Shown: in pieces, positions 52,982 through 60,942 of the stretch
How the letters are laid out: each line of letters starts with the position of its first letter
How positions within the stretch are numbered: the first letter of the stretch is position 1
DNA from: Isoptericola halotolerans
GTDB taxonomy: Bacteria > Actinomycetota > Actinomycetes > Actinomycetales > Cellulomonadaceae
Direction: 5' to 3'
Length of the DNA: 64,000 nt
Assembly: GCF_003003075.1 (NCBI RefSeq)
Contig: NZ_PVTX01000006.1
Span: 62,001-126,000, forward strand
The notes under the pieces: generated by a model
Databases searched by the model: none
Told to the model about the DNA's origin: nothing
Seen by the model: the letters and a program-made list of their open reading frames with translations, nothing else
Translations under genes and position numbers: made by a program

Positions 52982-55114
52982 TCAGGGGAGCGGTTGCGGC
53001 GTGCAGTTCGACAGCGCCACCTGGAACGTGGTCGGCGTGTCGGGCGTCTCGATCAGCACCCCGTCCTCCGGCGCGACCAGGTCGATCGTGTAGGTGTCGC
53101 CCGGGCCGAGATAGGTCGATCGCCACACGTCGGTCCCGCGCTCCCACTCGACGACCAGCACGTCACCGTCCAGGACCAGGATCTCGCAGCCGTCCGCCCA
53201 GGACCCCATGTACGGGTAGATCACCTCGCCGTCCAGAGACTTCACGATGCGCTCGTTCGATCCCTCCCGGGCGTTGTCGGGGTAGGCCGCCCAGTCGGGC
53301 CACGCCACGGCTCCGCCCACCCAGGGCGACCAGCCGTCGTCCTCGCAGCCCGGATAGTCCGTGCAGTGCCACAGCGCCAGCGTCGACTCCATGACGACCG
53401 CGCCGGCAGGGACGGACGGCGTGGGCTCGGGCTCGGGGGACGGTTCCGGGCCCGGGGTGGGAGCGTCGCCGGGTACGACGGCGAAGGTGAACGACGCACC
53501 GTCGTTCTGGAGGGAGACGACCTCGCCGGCTCGCAGCCCGGAGATCGAGTGCTGCTCGCCCGCCGCCAGATCCGCGATCTTGCGGTGGGTCCCGGTGGGC
53601 GTGCCGGCGTAGAGCGCGGCCGAACCGCTGGCGACGGTGACGGTGTCGCCGTTGGCCGACTCGGCCGGCAGGTAGATCGCGGCGGAGGTCGTGTACCCGT
53701 GCCGCGTCGACTGCGCACCCGTGGACTCGGGCCAGGTCGCGGCGTTGCCGGCGAGCTGCTGCCCCCACGGGCACGGGCTGCCCGTGCACGTCCACGTCAC
53801 CGGCTGGGAGGGCGTGGCCGCCGGGTCCGTCGGGGTGGGATCCGGGGTGGGTGTCGGCGTGGGTGTCGGCGTGGGTGTCGGCGTCGGGGTGGGATCCGGG
53901 GTGGGTTCTTCGCTGGGCTCGGGTGACGGTGAGGGCGTCGGCGTCGGGGTGGGTTCGCCACCGTCGGTGAGGGTGTAGGCGAAGGTGTTGTTGTCGTTCT
54001 GGACGGAGACGACGTGGCTGTCGGGCAGGTTGGTGATGGTGTAGCTGTCGCCGGTGGAGAGCTGGGCGAGGCGGCTGTGCGAGGTGTCGGTGGGGCCGGC
54101 GTAGACGGCTGCGTTGCCGTCGGTGATGGTGATGGTGGTGCCGTGGGCGGCGATGGCGGGCAGGTAGATGCCGGCGGACGTGGTGTAGCCGTAGCGGCTG
54201 GTGATGCCGTCGGGCCAGACGGCGGCGTTGCCGGTCAGCTGGGCGCCCCAGGGGCACGGGTCACCGGTGCAGGACCACGTGACCGGCGACGACGTGCCGG
54301 CCGCCGCGGACGGTTCGGGGCTGGGTTCGGGTATCGGCGGCGGTGTGGGATCCGGGCTGGGCTCGTCGCTGGGCTCGTCGCTGGGCTCGTCGCTGGGCTC
54401 CGGTGACGGCGACGGCGTCGGCGACGGGGTGGGCGTGGGCTCGTCGCTCGGCGTCGGTGAGGGCGTCGCGGTGGGCTCCGGCTCCGTCGGTGTGGAAGAC
54501 GGTGTCGGTGAGGGGGGCGGGGTGGGCTCGTCGCTCGGCGTCGGTGAGGGCGTCGGGGTGGGTTCCTGCTCCGTCGGGGTGGGTTCCGGGCTGGGTTCTT
54601 CGCTGGGTTCGGGTGACGGGGTGGGCGTCGGCGTCGGCGTCGGGCTGGGCTCCGGCGCCGTCGGCGTCGGGGTGGGTTCGCCACCGTCGGTGAGGGTGTA
54701 GGCGAAGGTGTTGTTGTCGTTCTGGACGGAGACGACGTGGCTGTCGGGCAGGTTGGTGATGGTGTAGCTGTCGCCGGTGGAGAGCTGGGCGAGGCGGCTG
54801 TGCGAGGTGTCGGTGGGGCCGGCGTAGACGGCTGCGTTGCCGATGGTGATGGTGATGGTGGTGCCGTGGGCGGCGATGGCGGGCAGGTAGATGCCGGCGG
54901 AGGTGGTGTAGCCGTAGCGGCTGGTGATGCCGTCGGGCCAGACGGCGGCGTTGCCGGTCAGCTGGGCGCCCCAGGGGCACGGGTCGCCGGTGCAGGACCA
55001 CGTGACCGGCGACGACGTGCCGGCCGTCTCTTCTGCGGCGGCAGGTGAGCTGAGCGCTGCCACGCCGACTGCCACGATCAGCGCATGCACGAGCCGAGAA
55101 CGCCATTTCGCCAT
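52982..55114 (-). CDS. Secreted repeat protein with W-C-PCPWG domains and Pro/Thr/Glu linkers
   Basis: A 710-residue protein with a signal peptide (about 1-27). It has three copies of a domain of roughly 115 residues marked by VTWSCTGDPCPWGAQLTGN, RYGYTTSAGIYLPA and HVVSVQNDN. They lie near residues 30-150, 271-392 and 440-555. A more distant C-terminal unit (ALWHCTDYPGC onward, about 580-710) follows. Long PTPTPSPEPS linkers separate them. Copies 1 and 2 are almost identical in DNA. I do not recognise the domain; two Cys per copy suggest a disulfide, and adhesion or glycan binding is only a guess. A minus-strand TACGGT (55126-55121) lies six bases before the ATG, giving a leaderless mRNA. 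Confidence 0.85.
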   Translation of the reverse strand: MAKWRSRLVHALIVAVGVAALSSPAAAEETAGTSSPVTWSCTGDPCPWGAQLTGNAAVWPDGITSRYGYTTSAGIYLPAIAAHGTTITITIGNAAVYAGPTDTSHSRLAQLSTGDSYTITNLPDSHVVSVQNDNNTFAYTLTDGGEPTPTPTAPEPSPTPTPTPTPSPEPSEEPSPEPTPTEQEPTPTPSPTPSDEPTPPPSPTPSSTPTEPEPTATPSPTPSDEPTPTPSPTPSPSPEPSDEPSDEPSDEPSPDPTPPPIPEPSPEPSAAAGTSSPVTWSCTGDPCPWGAQLTGNAAVWPDGITSRYGYTTSAGIYLPAIAAHGTTITITDGNAAVYAGPTDTSHSRLAQLSTGDSYTITNLPDSHVVSVQNDNNTFAYTLTDGGEPTPTPTPSPSPEPSEEPTPDPTPTPTPTPTPTPTPTPDPTPTDPAATPSQPVTWTCTGSPCPWGQQLAGNAATWPESTGAQSTRHGYTTSAAIYLPAESANGDTVTVASGSAALYAGTPTGTHRKIADLAAGEQHSISGLRAGEVVSLQNDGASFTFAVVPGDAPTPGPEPSPEPEPTPSVPAGAVVMESTLALWHCTDYPGCEDDGWSPWVGGAVAWPDWAAYPDNAREGSNERIVKSLDGEVIYPYMGSWADGCEILVLDGDVLVVEWERGTDVWRSTYLGPGDTYTIDLVAPEDGVLIETPDTPTTFQVALSNCTPQPLP
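53937..54303 (-). repeat. 367-bp direct repeat, unit encoding domain copy 2
   Basis: Aligned by eye with 54660-55026 at a constant offset of 723 bp. I count four substitutions in 367 bases. The offset is a multiple of three. Confidence 0.9.
54660..55026 (-). repeat. 367-bp direct repeat, unit encoding domain copy 1
   Basis: Partner of 53937-54303. The only amino-acid change I see is Ile to Asp in TITITIGNAAVYA versus TITITDGNAAVYA. Confidence 0.9.
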
Positions 55115-55120
55115 AGGGCG

Positions 55121-55188
55121 ACCGTATGTGCGCGCTGCACGCCGTGGCGGCCGCTACCGGGGTGAAGTGCCGTCCTCCGCGGGGTGAA
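55121..55188 (-). promoter_or_regulatory. Island promoter 8: two sites overlapping the PAP2 gene end
   Basis: On the minus strand TTCACCC begins at 55188 and 55166 (22 bp apart). The proximal copy is 40 bp from TACGGT (55126-55121). Both sites lie within the last codons of the PAP2 gene and encode its C-terminal FHPAEDGTSPR. Confidence 0.65.
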
Positions 55189-55819
55189 ATCCTGCGGTTC
55201 TCGGCTGCACGAGGGACGGTGCGGCCGCGCCGACCAGCGACGCGAGACACGCGACCAGCAGCAGTGACCCCACGACGTCGGCCGGGCGGTGGGCGAACGT
55301 CGCGACGTTGACGAGGCATGCCAGGGCGACCGTCGCCAGGGTGACGGCACGCATCCTGGTCCACCCGAGACGGGTCCGCGCGGGCCACAGCACGATGGTC
55401 GCCAGACCGAGGGCGGCCGCCACGGTGGCGTGGGTGCTGGGGAACGTGTTGTAGGCGTAGCCGCTCAGGTGGTCGTAGTCGGGACGTTCCAGGATCGTGT
55501 CCCGCAGTGCGACGCTGAGGACGATCGACCCCGCCGTCAGCACCCCGAGCGTCACCGGTTGAGGCCAGGTCCGCCGACGGAGGGCCATGAGGCTCAGGAC
55601 GAGCACGACCGCTCCCATCAGCAGCGGGAGCGCCTCACGCAGGAGCCCCGCGACCGGCCGGACGAGCTCCCCGTTACGGACGACGACCCCGAACAGGGCG
55701 TCGTCCGCCCACTGGCCCCACGGGCTGAGCACCGCGACGCCGAAGAGAGCGGCGAAGGCTCCGGCAAGGATCCCCGCGCGGACGGAGTGGGCGCGGCGCC
55801 CACGTGCATGTCCCCTCAC
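55154..55819 (-). CDS. PAP2-type phosphatase-like membrane protein
   Basis: A 221-residue protein with five or six hydrophobic segments. The PAP2 motif 2 appears as FPSTHAT (usual PSGH) and motif 3 as FAHRPADVVGS, with His and Asp kept but the preceding Arg not obvious. Motif 1 is weak (RDTILERPDYDHL). The family dephosphorylates lipid phosphates such as undecaprenyl pyrophosphate, a sensible role beside a polysaccharide locus. The GTG at 55819 fits a leaderless start after AATCAT (55832-55827, minus). Confidence 0.82.
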   Translation of the reverse strand: MRGHARGRRAHSVRAGILAGAFAALFGVAVLSPWGQWADDALFGVVVRNGELVRPVAGLLREALPLLMGAVVLVLSLMALRRRTWPQPVTLGVLTAGSIVLSVALRDTILERPDYDHLSGYAYNTFPSTHATVAAALGLATIVLWPARTRLGWTRMRAVTLATVALACLVNVATFAHRPADVVGSLLLVACLASLVGAAAPSLVQPRTAGFHPAEDGTSPR

Positions 55820-55826
55820 CCTGTCG

Positions 55827-55872
55827 ATGATTCACCGCGTGCCGCACGGGGTCGATCCGACCAGTGGATGAA
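55827..55872 (-). promoter_or_regulatory. Island promoter 9: degenerate site upstream of PAP2
   Basis: TTCATCC (one mismatch to TTCACCC) begins at 55872 on the minus strand, 40 bp from AATCAT (55832-55827), a weak -10 located seven bases before the GTG start. Confidence 0.35.
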
Positions 55873-55936
55873 ATGCGGCGCGGTGCCCCGGCAACGGGAC
55901 GCGTGGGCTCCGGGGACCGATGTCGCCGGCCCGGCG

Positions 55937-55942
55937 TAGCCT
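55937..55942 (+). promoter_or_regulatory. -10 box TAGCCT upstream of mfd
   Basis: TAGCCT would place the mfd transcription start near 55949, giving a leader of about 80 nt. There is no TTCACCC-type site in front of it. Confidence 0.4.
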
Positions 55943-56029
55943 GGGACCGGTAGCCCGCACGCCCCGTCCGGGGGCGAGGTGGGCCCGTCGTCGTGCGCCG
56001 TGCCGCAAGGCCTGGACCCAAGGACCTGA

Positions 56030-59000
56030 ATGAACCTCACCGGCATCGTCCCCGCCCTGCTCGCCGAACCCGGTGCGGCTGCCGCCCTGGAGGCAGTGCC
56101 GCTCGGCGGCGAGGTCGACGTCGTCGGCCCGAAGGGCGTGCGTGCACCGTTCGTGGCCGCGGCCGCCCGGCACCGGCCGCTCGTCGTGGTCACGGCCACC
56201 GGCCGCGACGCCGACGAGCTCGCGGCCGCCGTGCGCGCGTACCTGCCCGACGACCGCGCGGACGACGTCGCCGTCCTGCCCGCCTGGGAGACGCTGCCGC
56301 ACGAGCGGCTCAGCCCGCGCGCCGACACGGTGGCCAAGCGCCTGGCGGTGTTCCGGCGGCTCGCCCACCCCGACGCCGACCCGGGCAACGCGCAGGCCGG
56401 CCCGGTGCAGGTGCTCGTCATGCCCGTGCGCGCGCTGCTCCAGCCGGTGGTCGACGGGCTCGGCGAGCTGGAACCGGTCGAGCTGCACACGGGGCAGACG
56501 GCGGACCTCACCGACATCGGCGACCGGCTCGTCGCGGCGGCCTACACCCGCGTCGACATGGTGGAGCGACGCGGGGAGTTCGCGGTGCGCGGCGGCATCC
56601 TCGACGTCTTCCCGCCGACGGAGGACCACCCGCTGCGCCTCGAGTTCTGGGGCGACGAGGTCTCGGAGATCCGGTGGTTCTCCGTGGCCGACCAGCGGTC
56701 GCTGGAGATCGCCGACCGCGGTCTCTGGGCGCCGCCGTGCCGCGAGATCCTGCTCACCGAGGACGTGCGGGCGCGGGCGGCGGAGCTGACGGAGCAGCTC
56801 CCCGGCGCGATCGACATGCTCGACAAGCTCGCCGCCGGCATCGCGGTGGAGGGCATGGAGTCCCTCGCGCCCGCGCTGGTGGAGCGGATGGTGCCCGTCC
56901 TGGACCTGGTGCGCCCCGATTCCCTCCTCGTCCTCGACGAGCCGGAGCGGGTGCGCCGTCGCGCCCACGACCTGGTGGCGACCACCGAGGAGTTCCTGGC
57001 GGCGGCCTGGACGGGCGCCGTCGCGGGCGGGGACGCGCCGCTGGACCTGTCGGCCGCGTCGTTCGCGACGTTCGCCGACACCCGCGAGGTCGCCGCGCGC
57101 CGCGGGCTCGGCTGGTGGACGCTCTCGGCCTTCTCGCTGGCGTCCGGGGCCGACCCGGCCGGCGCCGACGCGTCCGACGACGGCGCTGCGGCTGCGGAGC
57201 CGGTGGTGACCGACGACGGCACCTCCTTCACGATCGCGGCGCGGGACGTGGAGTCCTACCGTGGCGACGTCGCCCGTGCGCTCGACGACGTGCAGGGGCT
57301 GCAGAAGGCCGGCTGGCGCCTGGTGCTGACGACGGAGGGCCACGGCCCGGCGCAGCGGATGACCGAACAGCTCCGCGCTGCGGACACGGCCGCCCGGCTC
57401 GTCACCGAGCTCACGGACGTACCCGAGGGCGGTGTCGTCCACGTCGCGCCCGCCCTGGTGGGCAAGGGCTTCGTGGTGCCGGAGCTGCAGCTCGCCGTGT
57501 TCAGCGAGTCCGACCTCACCGGCCGCCAGGGATCGACGACCCGGGACATGCGCCGGATGCCCTCGCGCCGGCGCAACGTCGTCGACCCCCTGCAGCTCAC
57601 GGCGGGCGACTTCGTGGTGCACGAGCAGCACGGCGTGGGCCGGTTCATCGAGATGGTGCAGCGCACGCTCGGCGCCGGGGCGAACGCCGCCACGCGCGAG
57701 TACCTGGTCATCGAGTACGCGTCCTCCAAGCGCGGCCAGCCGGGTGACCGCCTGTTCGTGCCCACGGACCAGCTCGACCAGGTCACGAAGTACACGGGCG
57801 GCGAGTCGCCGAGCCTGTCCAAGATGGGCGGCGCCGACTGGAAGAACACCAAGGCGCGCGCCCGCAAGCACGTCAAGGAGATCGCGAGCGAGCTGATCCG
57901 GCTCTACTCCGCGCGGATGGCGACGCAGGGGCACGCGTTCGGCCCGGACACCCCGTGGCAGCGCGAGCTGGAGGACGCCTTCGCCTACGTCGAGACCCCG
58001 GACCAGCTCGTCACCATCGACGAGGTCAAGGCGGACATGGAGAAGTCCGTGCCGATGGACCGGCTGGTGTGCGGCGACGTCGGCTACGGCAAGACCGAGA
58101 TCGCGCTGCGGGCGGCGTTCAAGGCCGTGCAGGACGGCAAGCAGGTCGCCATCCTGGTGCCGACCACGCTCCTGGTCCAGCAGCACTTCGACACGTTCTC
58201 CGAGCGGTACGCCGGGTTCCCGGTGAACGTGCGGGCGCTGTCGCGGTTCGAGAGCGCCAAGGAGTCCGCCGAGACGCTCGAAGGCCTCAAGGACGGGTCC
58301 GTCGACGTCGTGATCGGCACCCACCGGATCATCACGGGGTCGGTGCACTTCAAGGACCTGGGCCTGGTCATCATCGACGAGGAGCAGCGGTTCGGCGTCG
58401 AGCACAAGGAGACGCTCAAGCAGCTGCGCACCAACGTGGACGTCCTGGCGATGTCCGCGACGCCGATCCCGCGCACGCTGGAGATGGCCGTGACCGGCAT
58501 CCGCGAGATGTCCACGCTGGCCACGCCGCCCGAGGAGCGCCACCCCGTCCTGACCTATGTGGGCGGGTACGAGGAGAAGCAGATCTCCGCGGCGATCCGG
58601 CGCGAGCTCCTGCGCGAGGGCCAGGTCTTCTACGTGCACAACAAGGTCGAGTCGATCCAGCGGGCCGCGACCCGGCTGGCCGAGCTCGTGCCCGAGGCCC
58701 GGATCGGCGTCGCGCACGGCAAGATGAGCGAGCAGCAGCTCGACCAGGTCATCCGCGCCTTCTGGGAGAAGGAGCTCGACGTCCTGGTGTGCACGACGAT
58801 CATCGAGACCGGCATGGACATCTCGAACGCGAACACTCTCATCCTGGAGCGCTCCGACACCCTCGGGCTGTCCCAGCTGCACCAGCTGCGCGGGCGCGTG
58901 GGCCGCGGCCGCGAGCGGGCGTACGCCTACTTCCTGTACCCGCCCGAGCGGCCGCTCACCGAGACGGCGCACGACCGGCTGGCCACGATGGCGGCCCACA

Positions 59001-59668
59001 CCGACCTCGGTGCGGGCATGCAGATCGCCATGAAGGACCTGGAGATCCGCGGTGCCGGCAACCTGCTCGGCGGGGAGCAGTCCGGGCACATCGCCGGCGT
59101 CGGGTTCGACCTCTACGTGCGGATGGTGGGGGAGGCCGTGGCGGCGTTCCGCGGCGACCGGGAGGAGGAGCAGCCCGAGGTGACGATCGAGCTGCCGGTG
59201 GACGCCCACCTGCCCGAGTCGTACATCGCGACCGAGCGGCTGCGGCTCGAGGCGTACAAGAAGATCGCCGCCGCGCAGGACGCCGCCGCGCTCGGGGAGG
59301 TGCGGGCGGAGCTCGTGGACCGGTACGGGGCCCTTCCCGAGCCCACGGAGGCGCTGTTCGAGGTCGCGGAGTTCCGCAACCACGCCCGCCGGGCCGGGCT
59401 CACCGACGTGACCGCCCAGGGCAAGCACATCCGGTTCGCGCCGGTCGACCTGCCCGAGTCCGCCCAGATGCGGCTCAAGCGCCTCTACCCGGGCACGATC
59501 CTCAAGCCCGGCATCCGCGCGGTCCTCGTGCCCTTCCCGACGACGGCGCGGATCGGTGGCAAGCCGTTGCGCGGCGCCGCTCTGCTCACCTGGGCACGCC
59601 AGCTCATCGACGCCGTGATCCTCGGGGAGGTGGCGGCCGCGGCGTCGGCCGGGGCCGCGGCGCGGTAG
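56030..59668 (+). CDS. mfd: Transcription-repair coupling factor
   Basis: A 1212-residue Mfd, which removes RNA polymerase stalled at lesions and recruits UvrA. The UvrB-like N-terminus has ATGRDADELAAAVRAYLP and LPAWETLPHERLSP. The CarD-like RNAP-interaction domain (about 520-610) has AGDFVVHEQHGVGRF and LFVPTDQLDQV. The translocase has Walker A CGDVGYGKTEIA near 683, DEEQRFG near 783, SATPIPRTLEMAVTGIR and TRG-type helicase motifs. A C-terminal TRCF domain ends the protein. AAGGA lies seven bases before the ATG. It marks the right border of the polysaccharide island. Confidence 0.98.
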   Translation: MNLTGIVPALLAEPGAAAALEAVPLGGEVDVVGPKGVRAPFVAAAARHRPLVVVTATGRDADELAAAVRAYLPDDRADDVAVLPAWETLPHERLSPRADTVAKRLAVFRRLAHPDADPGNAQAGPVQVLVMPVRALLQPVVDGLGELEPVELHTGQTADLTDIGDRLVAAAYTRVDMVERRGEFAVRGGILDVFPPTEDHPLRLEFWGDEVSEIRWFSVADQRSLEIADRGLWAPPCREILLTEDVRARAAELTEQLPGAIDMLDKLAAGIAVEGMESLAPALVERMVPVLDLVRPDSLLVLDEPERVRRRAHDLVATTEEFLAAAWTGAVAGGDAPLDLSAASFATFADTREVAARRGLGWWTLSAFSLASGADPAGADASDDGAAAAEPVVTDDGTSFTIAARDVESYRGDVARALDDVQGLQKAGWRLVLTTEGHGPAQRMTEQLRAADTAARLVTELTDVPEGGVVHVAPALVGKGFVVPELQLAVFSESDLTGRQGSTTRDMRRMPSRRRNVVDPLQLTAGDFVVHEQHGVGRFIEMVQRTLGAGANAATREYLVIEYASSKRGQPGDRLFVPTDQLDQVTKYTGGESPSLSKMGGADWKNTKARARKHVKEIASELIRLYSARMATQGHAFGPDTPWQRELEDAFAYVETPDQLVTIDEVKADMEKSVPMDRLVCGDVGYGKTEIALRAAFKAVQDGKQVAILVPTTLLVQQHFDTFSERYAGFPVNVRALSRFESAKESAETLEGLKDGSVDVVIGTHRIITGSVHFKDLGLVIIDEEQRFGVEHKETLKQLRTNVDVLAMSATPIPRTLEMAVTGIREMSTLATPPEERHPVLTYVGGYEEKQISAAIRRELLREGQVFYVHNKVESIQRAATRLAELVPEARIGVAHGKMSEQQLDQVIRAFWEKELDVLVCTTIIETGMDISNANTLILERSDTLGLSQLHQLRGRVGRGRERAYAYFLYPPERPLTETAHDRLATMAAHTDLGAGMQIAMKDLEIRGAGNLLGGEQSGHIAGVGFDLYVRMVGEAVAAFRGDREEEQPEVTIELPVDAHLPESYIATERLRLEAYKKIAAAQDAAALGEVRAELVDRYGALPEPTEALFEVAEFRNHARRAGLTDVTAQGKHIRFAPVDLPESAQMRLKRLYPGTILKPGIRAVLVPFPTTARIGGKPLRGAALLTWARQLIDAVILGEVAAAASAGAAAR

Positions 59669-59708
59669 CCGCAGCTCAGCCGAACGACGCCGTCGGTCGC
59701 CGGCACGC

Positions 59709-59766
59709 TTTCACTCGGGTGAAATCGGCTTTCGCGGTGTTGAGCGTGCCGAGCGCGCGTCATGCT
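59709..59766 (+). promoter_or_regulatory. TTTCACTCGGGTGAAA site and promoter before the RiPP locus
   Basis: A 16-bp imperfect palindrome TTTCACTCGGGTGAAA (59709-59724) contains GGGTGAA at 59717. It is followed by TTGAGC (59740-59745) and CATGCT (59761-59766), which starts 44 bp after GGGTGAA. This is the same layout as the island promoters. Confidence 0.5.
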
Positions 59767-59772
59767 CGGCTG

Positions 59773-60942
59773 GTGGTACTTGTGAGACGACGGGCGTCGG
59801 CCGGTGCCGGTCGCCCGCTGCGGCCGCTGGCCCAGCTGCTCCTCGATGCTGCCTTCGACCGGTGCGCCACCTGGGACGACGGCCTCGCGGCGGTCGCCGG
59901 CGACGACGTGGTGGATGCGGGCTTCCTCCACAGGATCTCGCCGGCGATCGCCCGAGCGACGCGAGGGTGGACCGAGGTCTCGGACGGGTGGCGCGCGCCG
60001 TTGCGGGCGGTCCAGCACCGGCAGATGCTCAGGCACCTGCGAGCGCTCGAGGATCTCAAGGTCGTCGGTGCTGCCCTCGACCGAGCCGGCATCGCCTGGG
60101 TCGTGGTCAAGGGCGCGACGCTCGCCTCCGTCGTCTGGCCGCACGCGGACATGCGGGAGTACTACGACCTCGACCTGCTCGTCGAACCGGCGTCGTTCCG
60201 GGACGCGGTGGCGATCGTCGAGTCCACGGGCGGCCGTCTGCTCGACCGCAACTGGCCCGCGTTGAGCGCGTCGGGTCGCGGCGAGCTGGCCATGGTCGGG
60301 CGGCACGGCACACCCCTCGACCTGCACTGGCACCTGGCCGTGGCTCCGTCGGTGCGGCGTGCCTTTCCTCTCGACGTCGACGCGATGCTCGCACGGCGCC
60401 GCCACCACCATTTGTCGGTGGCGCCGATGCCGGTGCTCGACCCCGAAGACCAGGCGCTCCATGTGGCCGTGCACGCGGCCCAGGCGGGCGCCAACCGGTT
60501 GGTGTGGCTCGCCGACGTCTACTACGCGACGCGGGGCGTCGACTGGGAGGAGCTGGCACGACGATGCCGACGGGCGGACGCCACGGTGCCCGTGGCGCTC
60601 GTCGTCGACCGGGCCTACCGCGTCGCTGGTCGGGGCAGCGTCCCGTCCCGGGACCTGGCGCAGGCCGCCGACGGCGTCTGGGGCCGGCTCGCGCGATCCC
60701 GTGACGATCTGCTCCCGTTCCCTGGTCTGCCGGGGGACCGGAGGCTCGGGGGGAACATCTACGGGGCCGCCCGGCCCACGGTGCCGGCGAGCATGTGGAG
60801 GCTCGGGAAGGACCATGTCGCGGCCCGCTACCAGGGCTGGCGCCACCGCCACGGCCGGAACACGGTCCGCCCGTGGCAGCAGGACGTCCCTGACCCACAG
60901 GCTCGCGAGGCCTACTTCGCCACGGCCATGAGCGGAGGGTGA
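59773..60942 (+). CDS. Nucleotidyltransferase family protein (PF14907-like), RiPP-associated
   Basis: A protein of about 389 residues of the uncharacterised nucleotidyltransferase family often found in lasso-peptide loci. Signs are GIAWVVVKGATLASVVWPHADMREYYDLDLLVEP (acidic DLD), PLDLHWHLA and VHAAQAGANRLVWLADVYY. In paeninodin-type loci such proteins modify the phosphorylated peptide C-terminus. Two GTG codons (59773, 59782) are possible starts and neither has a ribosome site. It is followed at once by the exporter gene. Confidence 0.82.
   Translation: MVLVRRRASAGAGRPLRPLAQLLLDAAFDRCATWDDGLAAVAGDDVVDAGFLHRISPAIARATRGWTEVSDGWRAPLRAVQHRQMLRHLRALEDLKVVGAALDRAGIAWVVVKGATLASVVWPHADMREYYDLDLLVEPASFRDAVAIVESTGGRLLDRNWPALSASGRGELAMVGRHGTPLDLHWHLAVAPSVRRAFPLDVDAMLARRRHHHLSVAPMPVLDPEDQALHVAVHAAQAGANRLVWLADVYYATRGVDWEELARRCRRADATVPVALVVDRAYRVAGRGSVPSRDLAQAADGVWGRLARSRDDLLPFPGLPGDRRLGGNIYGAARPTVPASMWRLGKDHVAARYQGWRHRHGRNTVRPWQQDVPDPQAREAYFATAMSGG

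Noticed and set aside
55832-59428. A 1198-codon minus-strand open frame
   Set aside because: It is exactly antisense to mfd and has no domain features.
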